The notes: a model not told the origin generated them from the sequence alone. DNA of 64,000 nt from an uncultured Clostridia bacterium (GCA_945829235.1 CALZUA010000003.1:124001-188000); one strand, 5' to 3'. Positions 25,694 to 36,454 are shown, numbered from the stretch's first letter. Program-made: numbers and translations.

Positions 25694-26273
25694 AATTGAG
25701 CAAAAATATGTTGCCTATATGGACAGCGAAAATCCGAGCGAGGAGTTTCTTTCTTCACTCACGGTTCGCCTGAAAGAAGAGGAAAAGCGTGTTCGCGCGA
25801 AAAAGAAAAACGCAATCAAAATCCGCGTTGCTTCGATAACTGCGGCGGGTATTGCCGCTTGTGCCGCCGTTGTGCTGGCAATTTCTACGGCGAAATCGCC
25901 CGCCTTGCCTGTCGATAAAACAACGCTTGATTACGCGGGAACAGTTAACGTTTCGGCGCTTGACGCAAAGCCGCTCGATATTCTCGGCGACTTGTCCGAG
26001 ATTACCGCAAAGGAGCTTGCAAAGCGGCTTGACGAGTCGCTTGACGAGTTGCTTGTGAGCGAGAGCAACAATTTTGTTAACGCGCAAAATGTTGACGAGA
26101 AAAACCGCCGCGAGCTTATCGAAAAGCTTTCCTCCGCAACGGAAACAACCGCCGCTCCAAGCGGAAAACAATGCTGTTATATGGCGGTGTTTGAGGGTGA
26201 AGAGATTGTGAAATTCAGCGTTTACGAAAACGGTGTTGTCACGATAAACGGCTCTGCAATGCGGTTTAAGTAG
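25683..26273 (+). CDS. Putative anti-sigma factor (single TM)
   Basis: Overlaps the sigma gene; N-terminal cytoplasmic segment then TM IRVASITAAGIAACAAVVLAIST. Confidence 0.55.
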   Translation: MSDKIEQKYVAYMDSENPSEEFLSSLTVRLKEEEKRVRAKKKNAIKIRVASITAAGIAACAAVVLAISTAKSPALPVDKTTLDYAGTVNVSALDAKPLDILGDLSEITAKELAKRLDESLDELLVSESNNFVNAQNVDEKNRRELIEKLSSATETTAAPSGKQCCYMAVFEGEEIVKFSVYENGVVTINGSAMRFK

Positions 26274-26301
26274 GTTCTTGAGAAAAAAATCGATTTTGTG
26301 C

Positions 26302-26325
26302 AACCAAACGCGCCGCTGTTTCGTT
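26302..26325 (+). promoter_or_regulatory. ECF-type promoter GCAACC-N16-CGTTCAA upstream of lipoprotein
   Basis: AACC-AAACGCGCCGCTGTTT-CGTT. Confidence 0.55.
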
Positions 26326-26382
26326 CAATAAGTGAAAGGGACAAAAATCCCGCTTGATTTCACGATTTGAGAGGTATTTGTG

Positions 26383-28797
26383 ATGAAGAAAAGTATTGCA
26401 TTTTTATCGGTTTGCACGGCAGTCGCACTCCTCGTGAGCGGTTGCACAAACAAAAACAATGACCGGCTCACGCCCGAATCACTCGCCGGAAAAAGCGTTT
26501 CCGAGGAAATCCGCAAGCTCGGAGCGACAGTTACCGTGGACGAGATTAAAAAGGCGTACAACTACGATGACAGCAAAAATATTATGCCGCTGTACAACGT
26601 TTCGCCGACCGAATGCTTTGAGTTCAGCTTCAATTTTGACGCTTTTGACGCAAATATTCAGCTGTACGATTTCGTTTCCGTTCACACCGACGCCGCCTGC
26701 GAGGACGCAAGCAAAATCTATTACAACGCTGAGCTGAATGTCGAAAACGGCAAAACAACGCTGTTCGTAAAGCCGATGTCGCCCGTTCTCGCAACCGATT
26801 CTCAGGACAAAGACTATGTTCACAACAAAATCGACAGCTGGGGCAACGCACCGATGTATTATATTGCCGTGCATTACGATTTGGAGGCAAATTCTGCGGT
26901 TAAGCTCGACACGCCCGTTGTTATTCCGTTCACCGTTAAACAGGACGCCGAAGCTCCCTCAATTAAGGGAAACGTGAGCGCGGACGGACGATTTTCGTTA
27001 AGCTGGGAGCCGGTTGCGGGCGCGGAAAGGTATGTTGTGTACAACCTCATCGACTCCAAGCTGTCAACCGGTTCCGACAACCACGCGATTGACGGAAGCA
27101 AAACCGGCTATGACTGCGGCGAAAACGCAACCGAAGATACTCAGCTCTACCTCCTGCGCGAGGGTGAAACCGCCGAGTGCGTTTTCGACGGTTTTTCCGG
27201 TCCCGAAAGCCACAGCCTTGCCTTAATCACAAGCGATATCTCGGGCAAAGACATCAACGGCGGTCAGAACTATGGCGTTAAGGGCGAGTATTTCGTGACG
27301 GCGGTTGTAAACGGCAAGGAAAGCGGGCTGAGCAACTGCGTGTCAACCGCCGAGCTTTCTCTTCCGCATATCGTAAAGCGCGAGAGCGAAATTGCCGGCA
27401 GATATCCAACTCCCGCCGATTTTCCCGCAGAGGTTGAGGTTGTGAATATTGACGGCACTTCCTCGATGAGAAAAGTAAGCTACACGAGAAGTCACGTCAA
27501 ATGGTTTGAATTTGAGTGGGACGAATACGACTACACCATCGAAGGTACCTATATCTTCGGCTCAGTTTGCTTTGACGATGATATCGGCGAGCCGCCCGCT
27601 TCAACAGGCTCTGCGGGTGAAACGGGAAATGTTGCCCCAACGGACGATGTTGACAAAACGCCCGCTCCCGATGTCGATACCATAATCTCACCCGAGTCCT
27701 CAAACACAAACGCTCCGCTTGTCGAAGCGCAGTCCGTTAACACGAAAAATCACGTTGAGAGTGCGAAAACCGATGTTGTCGCAAATGTTCCAAACGGTGT
27801 TTATGTCAATGCGGAAAATGCCGAGGAAAACTGGCTCGCGCTCAACCTCATAAACCAAAACGAAAGCATCTCCCTCGAGGCGTTTCCCTCACTCCAAAAT
27901 CCTTACACGCTCGTTGACGTTTTCTACAAGGTGTACTATCAGAACCCTTTTATAATGGGCATTGACGCGTTTTCCTACGATTACGGAACGCTCACGTTGT
28001 CCGTGAGATATTCCGTTGACAAGAGCTCGGCTGTTGATAAACAGAAAAAGGTTGCCGAAAAAGCGGACAAAATTGTCGCGGAAACAATCAGCGCCGATAT
28101 GACGCAGACCGAGAAAATCAACGCGCTCTACAACTACCTCGTCAACAACTCGGTTTACGACAAGGCGGCTCTCGAGGAAGCGCAGAAAAACAATTTCAAA
28201 AAGGCCGCAAACTCTGCTTTCGCGGACGCGTTCAACGTTTACGGAGTGCTCGTTGACGGCAAGGGCGTGTGTGCATCTTATGCGTACTCGTTCAAGCTGT
28301 TGTGCGATTTGAGCGGCATCGACTGCGCGGTTGTCACGGGCTATCTCAACGGCAATCTCCCGCACGCGTGGAATATGGTTTCCATTGACGGGAAAATGTA
28401 CGAAATCGACTGCACCAACAACGCCGTGAACACCGGTATTCCCTACTATCTCTATCAGGCGGACAGCTCTCTCGCCGAAAAATCCGGCTACACAAAGGAC
28501 AATTTGTTCGCGATTGACGCGGATATTCCCGAATTTGTCGGTACCGATGAACAGCTCGAATATTACCGCAAAAACGGACTTTGCCCCGAAACTATCGAAC
28601 AATACAGCGCCTTGCTGTTGCAAAACCTCACCCCCGAAACCAAGACCTTTGCCGTGCGCTTTGACGGTGAAATCAACCGCGCGGAGCTTGAAAAGGCGAT
28701 TTCTCTCGCTTACAACAAGCTCGGTCTTGAGGAAAAGCTCAAAACTCTGCGCTATGCCGCGAAAAACGGGTTTATCGTTATCGTGAACGCAGACTAA
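26383..28797 (+). CDS. Lipoprotein with transglutaminase-like domain
   Basis: LLVSGC lipobox; GKGVCASYAYSFKLL...LPHAWNMVSIDGKMYEIDCT Cys-His-Asp triad. Confidence 0.8.
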   Translation: MKKSIAFLSVCTAVALLVSGCTNKNNDRLTPESLAGKSVSEEIRKLGATVTVDEIKKAYNYDDSKNIMPLYNVSPTECFEFSFNFDAFDANIQLYDFVSVHTDAACEDASKIYYNAELNVENGKTTLFVKPMSPVLATDSQDKDYVHNKIDSWGNAPMYYIAVHYDLEANSAVKLDTPVVIPFTVKQDAEAPSIKGNVSADGRFSLSWEPVAGAERYVVYNLIDSKLSTGSDNHAIDGSKTGYDCGENATEDTQLYLLREGETAECVFDGFSGPESHSLALITSDISGKDINGGQNYGVKGEYFVTAVVNGKESGLSNCVSTAELSLPHIVKRESEIAGRYPTPADFPAEVEVVNIDGTSSMRKVSYTRSHVKWFEFEWDEYDYTIEGTYIFGSVCFDDDIGEPPASTGSAGETGNVAPTDDVDKTPAPDVDTIISPESSNTNAPLVEAQSVNTKNHVESAKTDVVANVPNGVYVNAENAEENWLALNLINQNESISLEAFPSLQNPYTLVDVFYKVYYQNPFIMGIDAFSYDYGTLTLSVRYSVDKSSAVDKQKKVAEKADKIVAETISADMTQTEKINALYNYLVNNSVYDKAALEEAQKNNFKKAANSAFADAFNVYGVLVDGKGVCASYAYSFKLLCDLSGIDCAVVTGYLNGNLPHAWNMVSIDGKMYEIDCTNNAVNTGIPYYLYQADSSLAEKSGYTKDNLFAIDADIPEFVGTDEQLEYYRKNGLCPETIEQYSALLLQNLTPETKTFAVRFDGEINRAELEKAISLAYNKLGLEEKLKTLRYAAKNGFIVIVNAD

Positions 28798-28832
28798 CAA
28801 AAAAGCGGCTCTTTTCGAGTCGCTTTTGTTGT

Positions 28833-30140
28833 TTAAAGCTCGTTCACAAGCCGCTTGAAGTCCCTGCCGCGTTCCTCAAAATTGCGGTAAAAACCGTAGC
28901 TTGCCGCCGCCGGCGAGAGAATTACCCTCGTTTTTGCGCAACGTGACGCGAATTTCACCGCTTCCTCCATATCCGCCGCGTTTATCACGTTTACACGGTG
29001 ATTTTTGATAAGGCGCGCAATTCTCCGTCCGCTGTCGGGGAGCAGAATTACATTCTCCACAACACCGCTGTTCAAAAATTCACCCAGCAAATCGTAGGAA
29101 ATTCCCCTGTCCATTCCCCCAAGAATAACGCAGTCCGTGCCGTCAAACGCTTTCACCGCCGCAATTGTCGCTTCGGGCACCGTGCTTATGCTGTCGTTGA
29201 TGTACTCAACTCCGTTTTTGGTTGCAACGTACTCCAAGCGGTGCTCAAGTCCACGGAACGTTTTCAGCGCGTCCAAGCACTTGTTCAAGTCCGCGCCCGC
29301 CGAAACCGCCGCCGCAAGCGCCGCCGCGATATTGTAGAGATTGTGCTTGCCGCGAAGCCCCGTCTGGATTTTCTCCGCGGGTATTTTCTCGCCGAAAACG
29401 TAGATGTCGTTCCCGTCCGTCCACACGTCCGCTTCGCTCCCGAACGACATTTTTTTCACGTTCGCCGCGCTGTCAACGGGCAGAAGCTCCTTGTTTACAA
29501 GCGCAATCCCGCTGTTCTCCTGAAAACGCACGATGTTCCGCTTCGCCTGCGCGTAAGCGTCAAAGGAAACGTAGTGGTCGAGGTGCTCGGGGTAAATGTT
29601 GAGCAAAACCGCGATGTCCGGCGAGTGCGACACAAATTCCAGCTGATGACAACTCATCTCGCACACCGCAACCGTATCCTCGGTCATCTCCTCCAAACGC
29701 TGGAGAGGAGGAACACCGATATTGCCGATGAGCATTGTCTTGAAGCCGCAATTTCTCAGGAAATGGTAAATCAGCGAGGCTGTGGTGGACTTGCCCTTCG
29801 TGCCCGTAACACCGATGATTTTGCACGGGTGAAGCCGCATCAGCATCTCCGTCTGCGAGATAATTTTGTCCTTCGTTTCATCATCGTAAGCGTCCTTGAT
29901 GATAACCCCCGGCGACTGCAAAATTATGTCGTACTCCTTGCAGATTTCGAGGTAGTTGTCGCCGGAAATTGGCGTTACGTTGCGGATTTCAAGCTCCAGC
30001 GGATTGATGTCGGCAATCGCAATTTCAGGGCAACTGTGAAGCCCGCGAATGATGTCCAGCCAGTTTCTGCCCTCGCGCCCCAGCCCTAAAATAACGGCGC
30101 GCTTGTCTTGGAATAGCGGTTTGAGTTTATCGTAATTCAT
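28833..30140 (-). CDS. murD: UDP-N-acetylmuramoyl-alanine--glutamate ligase (MurD family)
   Basis: GVTGTKGKSTTASLIYHFL; Mur ligase NIYPEHLDHY; GLEHRLEYV. Confidence 0.85.
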   Translation of the reverse strand: MNYDKLKPLFQDKRAVILGLGREGRNWLDIIRGLHSCPEIAIADINPLELEIRNVTPISGDNYLEICKEYDIILQSPGVIIKDAYDDETKDKIISQTEMLMRLHPCKIIGVTGTKGKSTTASLIYHFLRNCGFKTMLIGNIGVPPLQRLEEMTEDTVAVCEMSCHQLEFVSHSPDIAVLLNIYPEHLDHYVSFDAYAQAKRNIVRFQENSGIALVNKELLPVDSAANVKKMSFGSEADVWTDGNDIYVFGEKIPAEKIQTGLRGKHNLYNIAAALAAAVSAGADLNKCLDALKTFRGLEHRLEYVATKNGVEYINDSISTVPEATIAAVKAFDGTDCVILGGMDRGISYDLLGEFLNSGVVENVILLPDSGRRIARLIKNHRVNVINAADMEEAVKFASRCAKTRVILSPAAASYGFYRNFEERGRDFKRLVNEL

Positions 30141-31333
30141 AATGCTGTCTTCCTCACATACGGTAAAAATTTTTCGGGAACAAAATTGTCCCTGTCCCAA
30201 AATCCTTTTAAATCAATCGGGCGGTACTCGGGAAACCGCTCTGCAAAACGCACGAGCAATGTCGGCGGATTGTCCCTTCGCCTGTCGAGAGCCATCGAGA
30301 GCGCAAGCCGTACCTCATTTTTCGTTCCCACGCACTCAAACGGCTTATCCTCGCCGTCCAGCATCAGCCCGTCCAAAATTCCCGAAAGCTCGGGTTTCCG
30401 GAGCATATCGCAACCGAAAATTTTCACAAGCGTTTTGTCATCGAGAAAAGCCGCAAGCAAAATGTACACATACAGGCATTTCGCGCACTCGCAGCACCAA
30501 ATGTCCGTTTTTCCGCCGAGATTACAGCTTTGAAAAACGGGAAAATACTGCGGATATTTCACAAATTCCCGCGCAATCTGCCACTCGGAAAGCGGGCGGA
30601 GCAGGCTGAAATACTCGGTGCATTCGGAGAAGGTTTCGGAGCAGTATTCGCGGAAATCGCGCTCAAATTCGGTTGATTTGCTGTACTGGTGGTTGACGTT
30701 TTTCCCGTCAACGTAGGTTTCGTTTGCACTGCTTTCGTTGGACAAAACCGCGTAGCGCTTGCCCAAAAAGCACCCGCAGAGCACCGTTGAAAACGCGACA
30801 ACCGCCGAGAAAGGCGTGTGACCGTTGAGATAGCCTTTTTTGTTCAGCTCAAGGAGCGTTTTGTCGATTGTCCGCTTGAAGCAAACGGCTTTGTCAAGCG
30901 AAATTCCCGCCGCCTCCACGCAACCGAAAATCGCTTTTCTCCCGTTTATCATAAACGGAGTGATGTCCTCGCCGGCTTGTTTCAGGAGTTCAAGCGAAAC
31001 CGCGCTGTCCTTGCCGCCGCCGACAGGCACAAGAGAGCCGGAAAGCCGCGGTGCAAAGCGCTTTTTCTCGGTTGGAGCAGGCGCTTCGATTGTCATAAAA
31101 TCATCGAAATTTGCGTCAATTTTGTTGCGGTAGAAAAACTCGCCCAAGCCGTTGAAATACAGCTTTTTCCACCAGTTTTTCTGCCACTCGGACAGCGCTC
31201 CGCAACGGATTTCCACGCGCGGTGAACAACAGCATTTCCAGTAAGAAACCAGCTCCGCCATTCCGAGCGAGAACATTATCAAATCCGCTTGTTCTCGGTC
31301 ATATTCAAGTTTATCGATGTTAAACGGAAACAT
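30137..31333 (-). CDS. murL: MurL-like UDP-MurNAc-L-Ala-L-Glu epimerase (PP-loop protein); coding signal extends upstream to about 31456
   Basis: LNGLGEFFYRN-like segment (YFNGLGEFFYRNKID), LVPVGGGKDSAVSLELLKQ PP-loop; 4-nt overlap with murD. Confidence 0.6.
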   Translation of the reverse strand: MFPFNIDKLEYDREQADLIMFSLGMAELVSYWKCCCSPRVEIRCGALSEWQKNWWKKLYFNGLGEFFYRNKIDANFDDFMTIEAPAPTEKKRFAPRLSGSLVPVGGGKDSAVSLELLKQAGEDITPFMINGRKAIFGCVEAAGISLDKAVCFKRTIDKTLLELNKKGYLNGHTPFSAVVAFSTVLCGCFLGKRYAVLSNESSANETYVDGKNVNHQYSKSTEFERDFREYCSETFSECTEYFSLLRPLSEWQIAREFVKYPQYFPVFQSCNLGGKTDIWCCECAKCLYVYILLAAFLDDKTLVKIFGCDMLRKPELSGILDGLMLDGEDKPFECVGTKNEVRLALSMALDRRRDNPPTLLVRFAERFPEYRPIDLKGFWDRDNFVPEKFLPYVRKTAL

Positions 31334-31492
31334 CCAAGTCGGGTAAAAATCATAGCCGTCAATGCCGAAATGATAGGTCAGAACGCCGTTTTCAAGCCGA
31401 TAATCGTAGAAAATAAACGTCTTGTGCTTTTCGCGAAGTTCATCGTAAAGTCCCGTAAAACCGCCCCCTTTTCGACTAATTTATGTTAATTT

Positions 31493-32644
31493 TCAATCCA
31501 AAATAACGGGCTTCGCCGTGAAATCCAGCCCGCAAACCCGCGGTTTTTCAAACGCAAGCGAGTAAATATCGCCGAGCCGTGCCTCAAAATTCGCCTGCTT
31601 CAGAGCGGCACGCGAGGTCTGCGAGAGCGCTTTCAGAGAGGTGTCAGCGGGGATTTGGCAGTCAGCCGCACCGAGAATTTCCCGTCCGCGCGCATTCATT
31701 CCGAGAATGTGGATATACGCAGGCGGCTCGGCGGAAATTGCCTTCGTTATCCCCAAGAAACCGCATAACGATGCGCGCCGAACCCTTGCGAGTGTGTAGC
31801 GCTTGGTTTTGGTCAAGAACAACAGCTCTTCGAGAGTTCCCGCCTTGCGGACAGCCTTGAAAAGCCGCTCGCCAAGCCCGTTCGCGCAGTCGTAAAGTTG
31901 CTCGAAATCCTCTTTGTGAAGCAAGCGGAGCTTCGCCAAAATTGCCGTTTCAAGCCGCTTTATATCGGCGGTCGGCTCGTTTAAAACGGGCGCAAAAGCC
32001 GAATAATCCTCGCCGGCAAAAATCTTCTTCCTTATCGACGAGCCGGACGCGAAAATCCCGTCGTTGTCATCGTCGTGAGCCACGCCCGCGCGTTTCACGG
32101 TGAACGGCTCAATGCGGCTTCCGATGTTGTCGAGCGCGTTCAGATACTCGATTGCCAGCGTGTTGTTCGGGGACGCGATTACCTCGGAAACGTCCTCGGT
32201 GTAAAACTCGCGAAGCGTGTCCTGAAGCGCCGCGGGATAGCTTTTCCCGCGCTTTATCAGTGTTGCAAATTCATCGGTGTGCAAACAGTACTCAACCGCC
32301 CCCGAAGCCTCTTTTAATGCGGAAATCTCGCCGCTCTCGCTCCCGAAGGACAGCATCTCCACGCACCCGAGCGCCGATATCAGACTCACCGCGCCCCTCG
32401 CAAAGCCCTCAGCCGACATCAGCGAATACCTTGCGGGAAGCTCGATAACCAAGTCCACGCCATTTTCCAACGCGGTTTTCGTGCGCGCGTACTTGTCGAA
32501 AATCGCCAAATCCCCGCGCTGAACAAAATTCCCGCTCATCACGCTTACAATATGCGTTGCGCCCGCCTCGCGCGTGCGGTCAAGCAGGTGTTTGTGACCG
32601 AAATGAAAAGGGTTGTACTCGCTGATAACTGCGGCGATTTTCAT
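31493..32644 (-). CDS. tmcAL: tRNA(Met) cytidine acetate ligase
   Basis: MKIAAVISEYNPFHFGHKHLLDRTRE...SGNFVQRGDLAIFDKYARTKTAL. Confidence 0.9.
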   Translation of the reverse strand: MKIAAVISEYNPFHFGHKHLLDRTREAGATHIVSVMSGNFVQRGDLAIFDKYARTKTALENGVDLVIELPARYSLMSAEGFARGAVSLISALGCVEMLSFGSESGEISALKEASGAVEYCLHTDEFATLIKRGKSYPAALQDTLREFYTEDVSEVIASPNNTLAIEYLNALDNIGSRIEPFTVKRAGVAHDDDNDGIFASGSSIRKKIFAGEDYSAFAPVLNEPTADIKRLETAILAKLRLLHKEDFEQLYDCANGLGERLFKAVRKAGTLEELLFLTKTKRYTLARVRRASLCGFLGITKAISAEPPAYIHILGMNARGREILGAADCQIPADTSLKALSQTSRAALKQANFEARLGDIYSLAFEKPRVCGLDFTAKPVILD

Positions 32645-32833
32645 AATGTTCAACTCCCGTGAATGCAAAATCAATATACCATAGTTCTATTTTACAACAT
32701 TTTTTCAACAAAATCAATAAATTTTTAGAATTTTTTCCGAAAAATACTTGATTTTTTTCACAAAATGTTTTAAAATAGTAGTTGATGTTTGCAAAAAACC
32801 CAAAATTCGGATTTATGAAAGGAAATTGGAAAA

Positions 32834-34039
32834 ATGAAAATTCTGGTAATTAACGCGGGAAGCTCCTCCCTCAAGTATCAGCTTCTCGATATGACCGACG
32901 AGAGCGTTATCGCAAAGGGCAACTGCGACCGTATCGGCATCGGCGGTCACATCAAGCACACCACTTTCGACGGCAGAACCGTTGATATCGACTGCGAGTT
33001 CCCCACTCACACCGAGGCTTTTGAGAAGCTCGTTGAGGTACTCACCACGGGTGATGCCGCTGTTATTTCTTCGATGAACGAAATCGCCGCTGTTGGTCAC
33101 CGCATTGTTCACGGCGGTGAAAAGTTTGGTGCAACAACTATCGTTGACGATGAGGTTATTCAGGCTATCGATGACCTCTCCGAGCTTGCTCCCGTACATA
33201 ACCACCCCCACGCGCTCGCTTTGAGAGCTTGCAAGAACGTCCTCGCGCCCGGCACTCCTCAGGTTGCCGTTTTCGATACCGCGTTCCACTCCACAATGCC
33301 CGAGAAGGCTTATATGTACGGTATGCCGTATGAGGCTTATGAGAAGTACCACGTCAGAAAGTACGGCTTCCACGGTACCTCGCACCGCTTCGTTTCTCAG
33401 GCGCTTGCGGACGCTATGGGCAAGGATATCAAGGACCTCAAAATCGTTTCCTGCCACCTCGGCAACGGTTCTTCGATAACCGCGGTTGACGGCGGCAAGT
33501 CCATTGATACCTCTATGGGCTTCACTCCCCTTGACGGCGTTATCATGGGCACTCGCTCGGGTTGCGTTGACCCGTCCGCTGTTACCTACCTCGAGAACAA
33601 GATGAACCTCACTCCCAACGAGATGAGCGATTACCTCAACAAAAAGTCCGGCTTCCTCGGCATTTCCGGCATCTCCAGCGATGCGAGAGATTTGGGCGAG
33701 GCTGCCGCTCACGGTGACCACAAGGCTCAGCTTGCCGGCGAAATGCTCCGCTATGAAATCAAGAAGTACATCGGCTCTTATGCGGCTATTATGAACGGTT
33801 TGGACGCTGTTCTCTTCACAGGCGGTATCGGCGAAAACTCCGACGCTCTGCGCGCTGATGTCTGCAACAATATGGAGGTTCTCGGCATCAAGCTCGATGA
33901 AAAGGCAAACGCAGGTCTTCGCGGAAAACTCGCGAAAATCTCCGCTCCCGACAGCAAGGTTCAGGTTTGGGTTGTTCCTACCAACGAGGAGTTGCTTATC
34001 GCTCGCGATACCAAGGAAATTGTTGAGAAGAACAAGTAA
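32834..34039 (+). CDS. ackA: Acetate kinase
   Basis: MKILVINAGSSSLKYQLLDM...VFDTAFHSTMP...FTGGIGENS. Confidence 0.97.
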   Translation: MKILVINAGSSSLKYQLLDMTDESVIAKGNCDRIGIGGHIKHTTFDGRTVDIDCEFPTHTEAFEKLVEVLTTGDAAVISSMNEIAAVGHRIVHGGEKFGATTIVDDEVIQAIDDLSELAPVHNHPHALALRACKNVLAPGTPQVAVFDTAFHSTMPEKAYMYGMPYEAYEKYHVRKYGFHGTSHRFVSQALADAMGKDIKDLKIVSCHLGNGSSITAVDGGKSIDTSMGFTPLDGVIMGTRSGCVDPSAVTYLENKMNLTPNEMSDYLNKKSGFLGISGISSDARDLGEAAAHGDHKAQLAGEMLRYEIKKYIGSYAAIMNGLDAVLFTGGIGENSDALRADVCNNMEVLGIKLDEKANAGLRGKLAKISAPDSKVQVWVVPTNEELLIARDTKEIVEKNK

Positions 34040-34414
34040 TTTGCGATGATTTTCGGTCTCGTTTGACTGCACAATTTTATCGGAATAACGGCGTCTGTTC
34101 TCGGGCGCCGTTTTTGTTCTTTGGCAACAAGGCTTGTTAATCGGCGGTGAGCACAAGTTTTTTCGCGTTGCACGGCGGGTTGTTCCCGATAACCACAACT
34201 GTGCATTTCATCAACAGCCGCGTCCGTTCGCGGGCAATAATTTTGCTAGGGCAACTAACTTGTTAATCGGCGACTTTGGTTAAAATCACAAAAATCCTCG
34301 TTGAAAAAAGTAAAAATTATGATAAATAATATATTGTAACGTGGCAAAAATAATGTTATAATATAAGTTGGATAAAAATATTCAAATTTTAGATAAATTC
34401 GGAGGATTTCTTAA

Positions 34415-35434
34415 ATGTTTGGAATGAGCAAGGATATCGGCATCGATCTCGGTACGGCAAATACCCTCGTTTATATGAGAGGAAAAGGTATTATTATCCG
34501 CGAACCGTCTGTGGTTGCGGTTGACAAAAAGGCAGGTCAAGTGCGCTATGTCGGGCAGGAGGCAAAGGACGTTATCGGACGTACTCCCGGCTCTATCACC
34601 GCTGTCAGACCGCTCAAGGACGGCGTTATCGCGGATTTCGATATGACTTCAATTATGCTCGGTCAGTTCATCAAAAAAGCCCTCAAGGGCAGAGGAAAGG
34701 CGCGCGTTATCATCTGCATTCCGTCGGGTGTAACCGAGGTTGAGCGCAGAGCCGTTAAGGAAGCCGCTCAGCAAGCCGGCGCAAAGCGCGTTTCCATTAT
34801 CGAGGAGCCTATGGCGGCGGCTATCGGCGCAGGTTTGCCCGTAGCTGAGCCGATGGGAAGTATGATTGTCGATATCGGCGGCGGCACAAGCGAGGTTGCT
34901 ATCATCTCGCTCGGCGGTATCGTTACGGCGCGCTCCGTGAGAGTTGCCGGTGACGAATTCGACTCCGCGATTATCAACTATATCAAGAAAAAATACAACC
35001 TTCTCATCGGTGAAAGAACCGCCGAAAATATCAAAACAGGTATCGGCTCCGCGGCAAAAACCGATGACAAAGAACCGGTTATGGATATCCGCGGGCGCAA
35101 CCTCCTCAACGGCTTGCCCGAGAATATCACAATCACCAGCGAAGAGGTGAGAGAAGCCCTCTCCGAGCCGCTTTCTCACGTCATCGACGCTATCAAGACT
35201 ACCCTCGAAAAGTGCCCGCCCGAGCTTGCCGCCGATATCATTGAAAGCGGTATTATGCTCGCGGGTGGCGGAGCGCTTCTTCGCGGTCTCGACAAGCTCA
35301 TTCACGATGAAACCGGTATGCCCGTTAAAATCGCCGAAAGACCGCTCGACTGCGTTGCCGACGGCACCGGAAAGGTTCTCGAAAATATTGAAAAGCTCGA
35401 AGATGTGCTCTCCGAGGACGAAACTATTTATTGA
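34415..35434 (+). CDS. mreB: Rod shape-determining protein MreB
   Basis: [20 protein letters not shown]...[19 protein letters not shown]. Confidence 0.97.
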   Translation: MFGMSKDIGIDLGTANTLVYMRGKGIIIREPSVVAVDKKAGQVRYVGQEAKDVIGRTPGSITAVRPLKDGVIADFDMTSIMLGQFIKKALKGRGKARVIICIPSGVTEVERRAVKEAAQQAGAKRVSIIEEPMAAAIGAGLPVAEPMGSMIVDIGGGTSEVAIISLGGIVTARSVRVAGDEFDSAIINYIKKKYNLLIGERTAENIKTGIGSAAKTDDKEPVMDIRGRNLLNGLPENITITSEEVREALSEPLSHVIDAIKTTLEKCPPELAADIIESGIMLAGGGALLRGLDKLIHDETGMPVKIAERPLDCVADGTGKVLENIEKLEDVLSEDETIY

Positions 35435-35586
35435 TAAATCGCGCTTCTCCGCTCAACTTGCCGTTTCGCTCGCGGTGCTTGTCAGCAAGAATGCTCTCGC
35501 GATAAGCAAAAGGGCGTTGCCCGTTTGATGAAAACGTGCGCGGCAGGGTTGGCGCGGCGAAGCTCCGAAACCACAACTCAACCTCT

Positions 35587-36450
35587 ATGAAAGAATTTTT
35601 TCACAGCATTAAGTTCAAAATCCTGATTTGCGTTGCCGCTCTGTTGGCGGGACTTATGACCTACGTTGCTATCAACGTCGGCACGCAGTCCGGCCCCGAA
35701 CAAATCCTCAACGCTTTGACATACCCTTTCACCGCCGCCGCAAACTGGATTGCAGACGGCGTTTCGGGCTTTATTGACAAGCTGGTCAACGCAGATACCT
35801 ACAAGAGTCAAAACGACGAGCTTTCCACTAAGCTCACCGAAATGTACAAGCACACGATGGACTACGAGTCGCTTCGCAACGAAAACGAACAGCTTCGCGA
35901 AATGCTCGGGCTGAAGGAGAAAAACAAGGATTTCATCTTCTCCGAGCCCTGCGATATCATCGCCCGCAACGCAAACGACCTCTACGGCGGCTTCACAATC
36001 AGCTCGGGAAGCAACTCGGGGCTTTCGCTCAATGACCCGGTTGTCACATCAGTCGGGCTTGTCGGGAGAATTACCTCGATTGCCGACAACTACGCTAAAG
36101 TCACCACAATCATTAGCCCGCAGGTTAAAGTCGGTGTGTTCACAACGCGTTCCAAGGCAACCGGCGTTATCGAAAACGACCTCGAGAGCGCCAAAAAGGG
36201 ACTTTGCCTGATGAGCGATATTCTAAAGGACGCCGACATCAAAGAAGGCGATATCATCTTCACCTCGGGAAAAAGCGGCTTGTTCCCCGATGATATTCTG
36301 GTGGGAACGGTTACCGAGGTGTACGACGACCCGAACGGGTTGTCCAAACACGCGCTCATAAAGCCCGCTGTCGATATCTTCGGCATCACAAGCGCGTTCG
36401 TTGTCACAGATTTTGACGGCAAGGGTATCCCTTTTGAGATTAACGAGTGA
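35587..36450 (+). CDS. mreC: Rod shape-determining protein MreC
   Basis: Position after mreB; NEQLREMLGLKEK; VVTSVGLVGRI. Confidence 0.9.
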   Translation: MKEFFHSIKFKILICVAALLAGLMTYVAINVGTQSGPEQILNALTYPFTAAANWIADGVSGFIDKLVNADTYKSQNDELSTKLTEMYKHTMDYESLRNENEQLREMLGLKEKNKDFIFSEPCDIIARNANDLYGGFTISSGSNSGLSLNDPVVTSVGLVGRITSIADNYAKVTTIISPQVKVGVFTTRSKATGVIENDLESAKKGLCLMSDILKDADIKEGDIIFTSGKSGLFPDDILVGTVTEVYDDPNGLSKHALIKPAVDIFGITSAFVVTDFDGKGIPFEINE

Positions 36451-36454
36451 GATT

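Noticed and set aside
28998-30089. 363-aa plus-strand ORF opposite murD
   Set aside because: Arg/Val-rich antisense frame, no motifs, no RBS.
32813-34198. 461-aa minus-strand ORF opposite ackA
   Set aside because: Antisense shadow of a clear acetate kinase gene.
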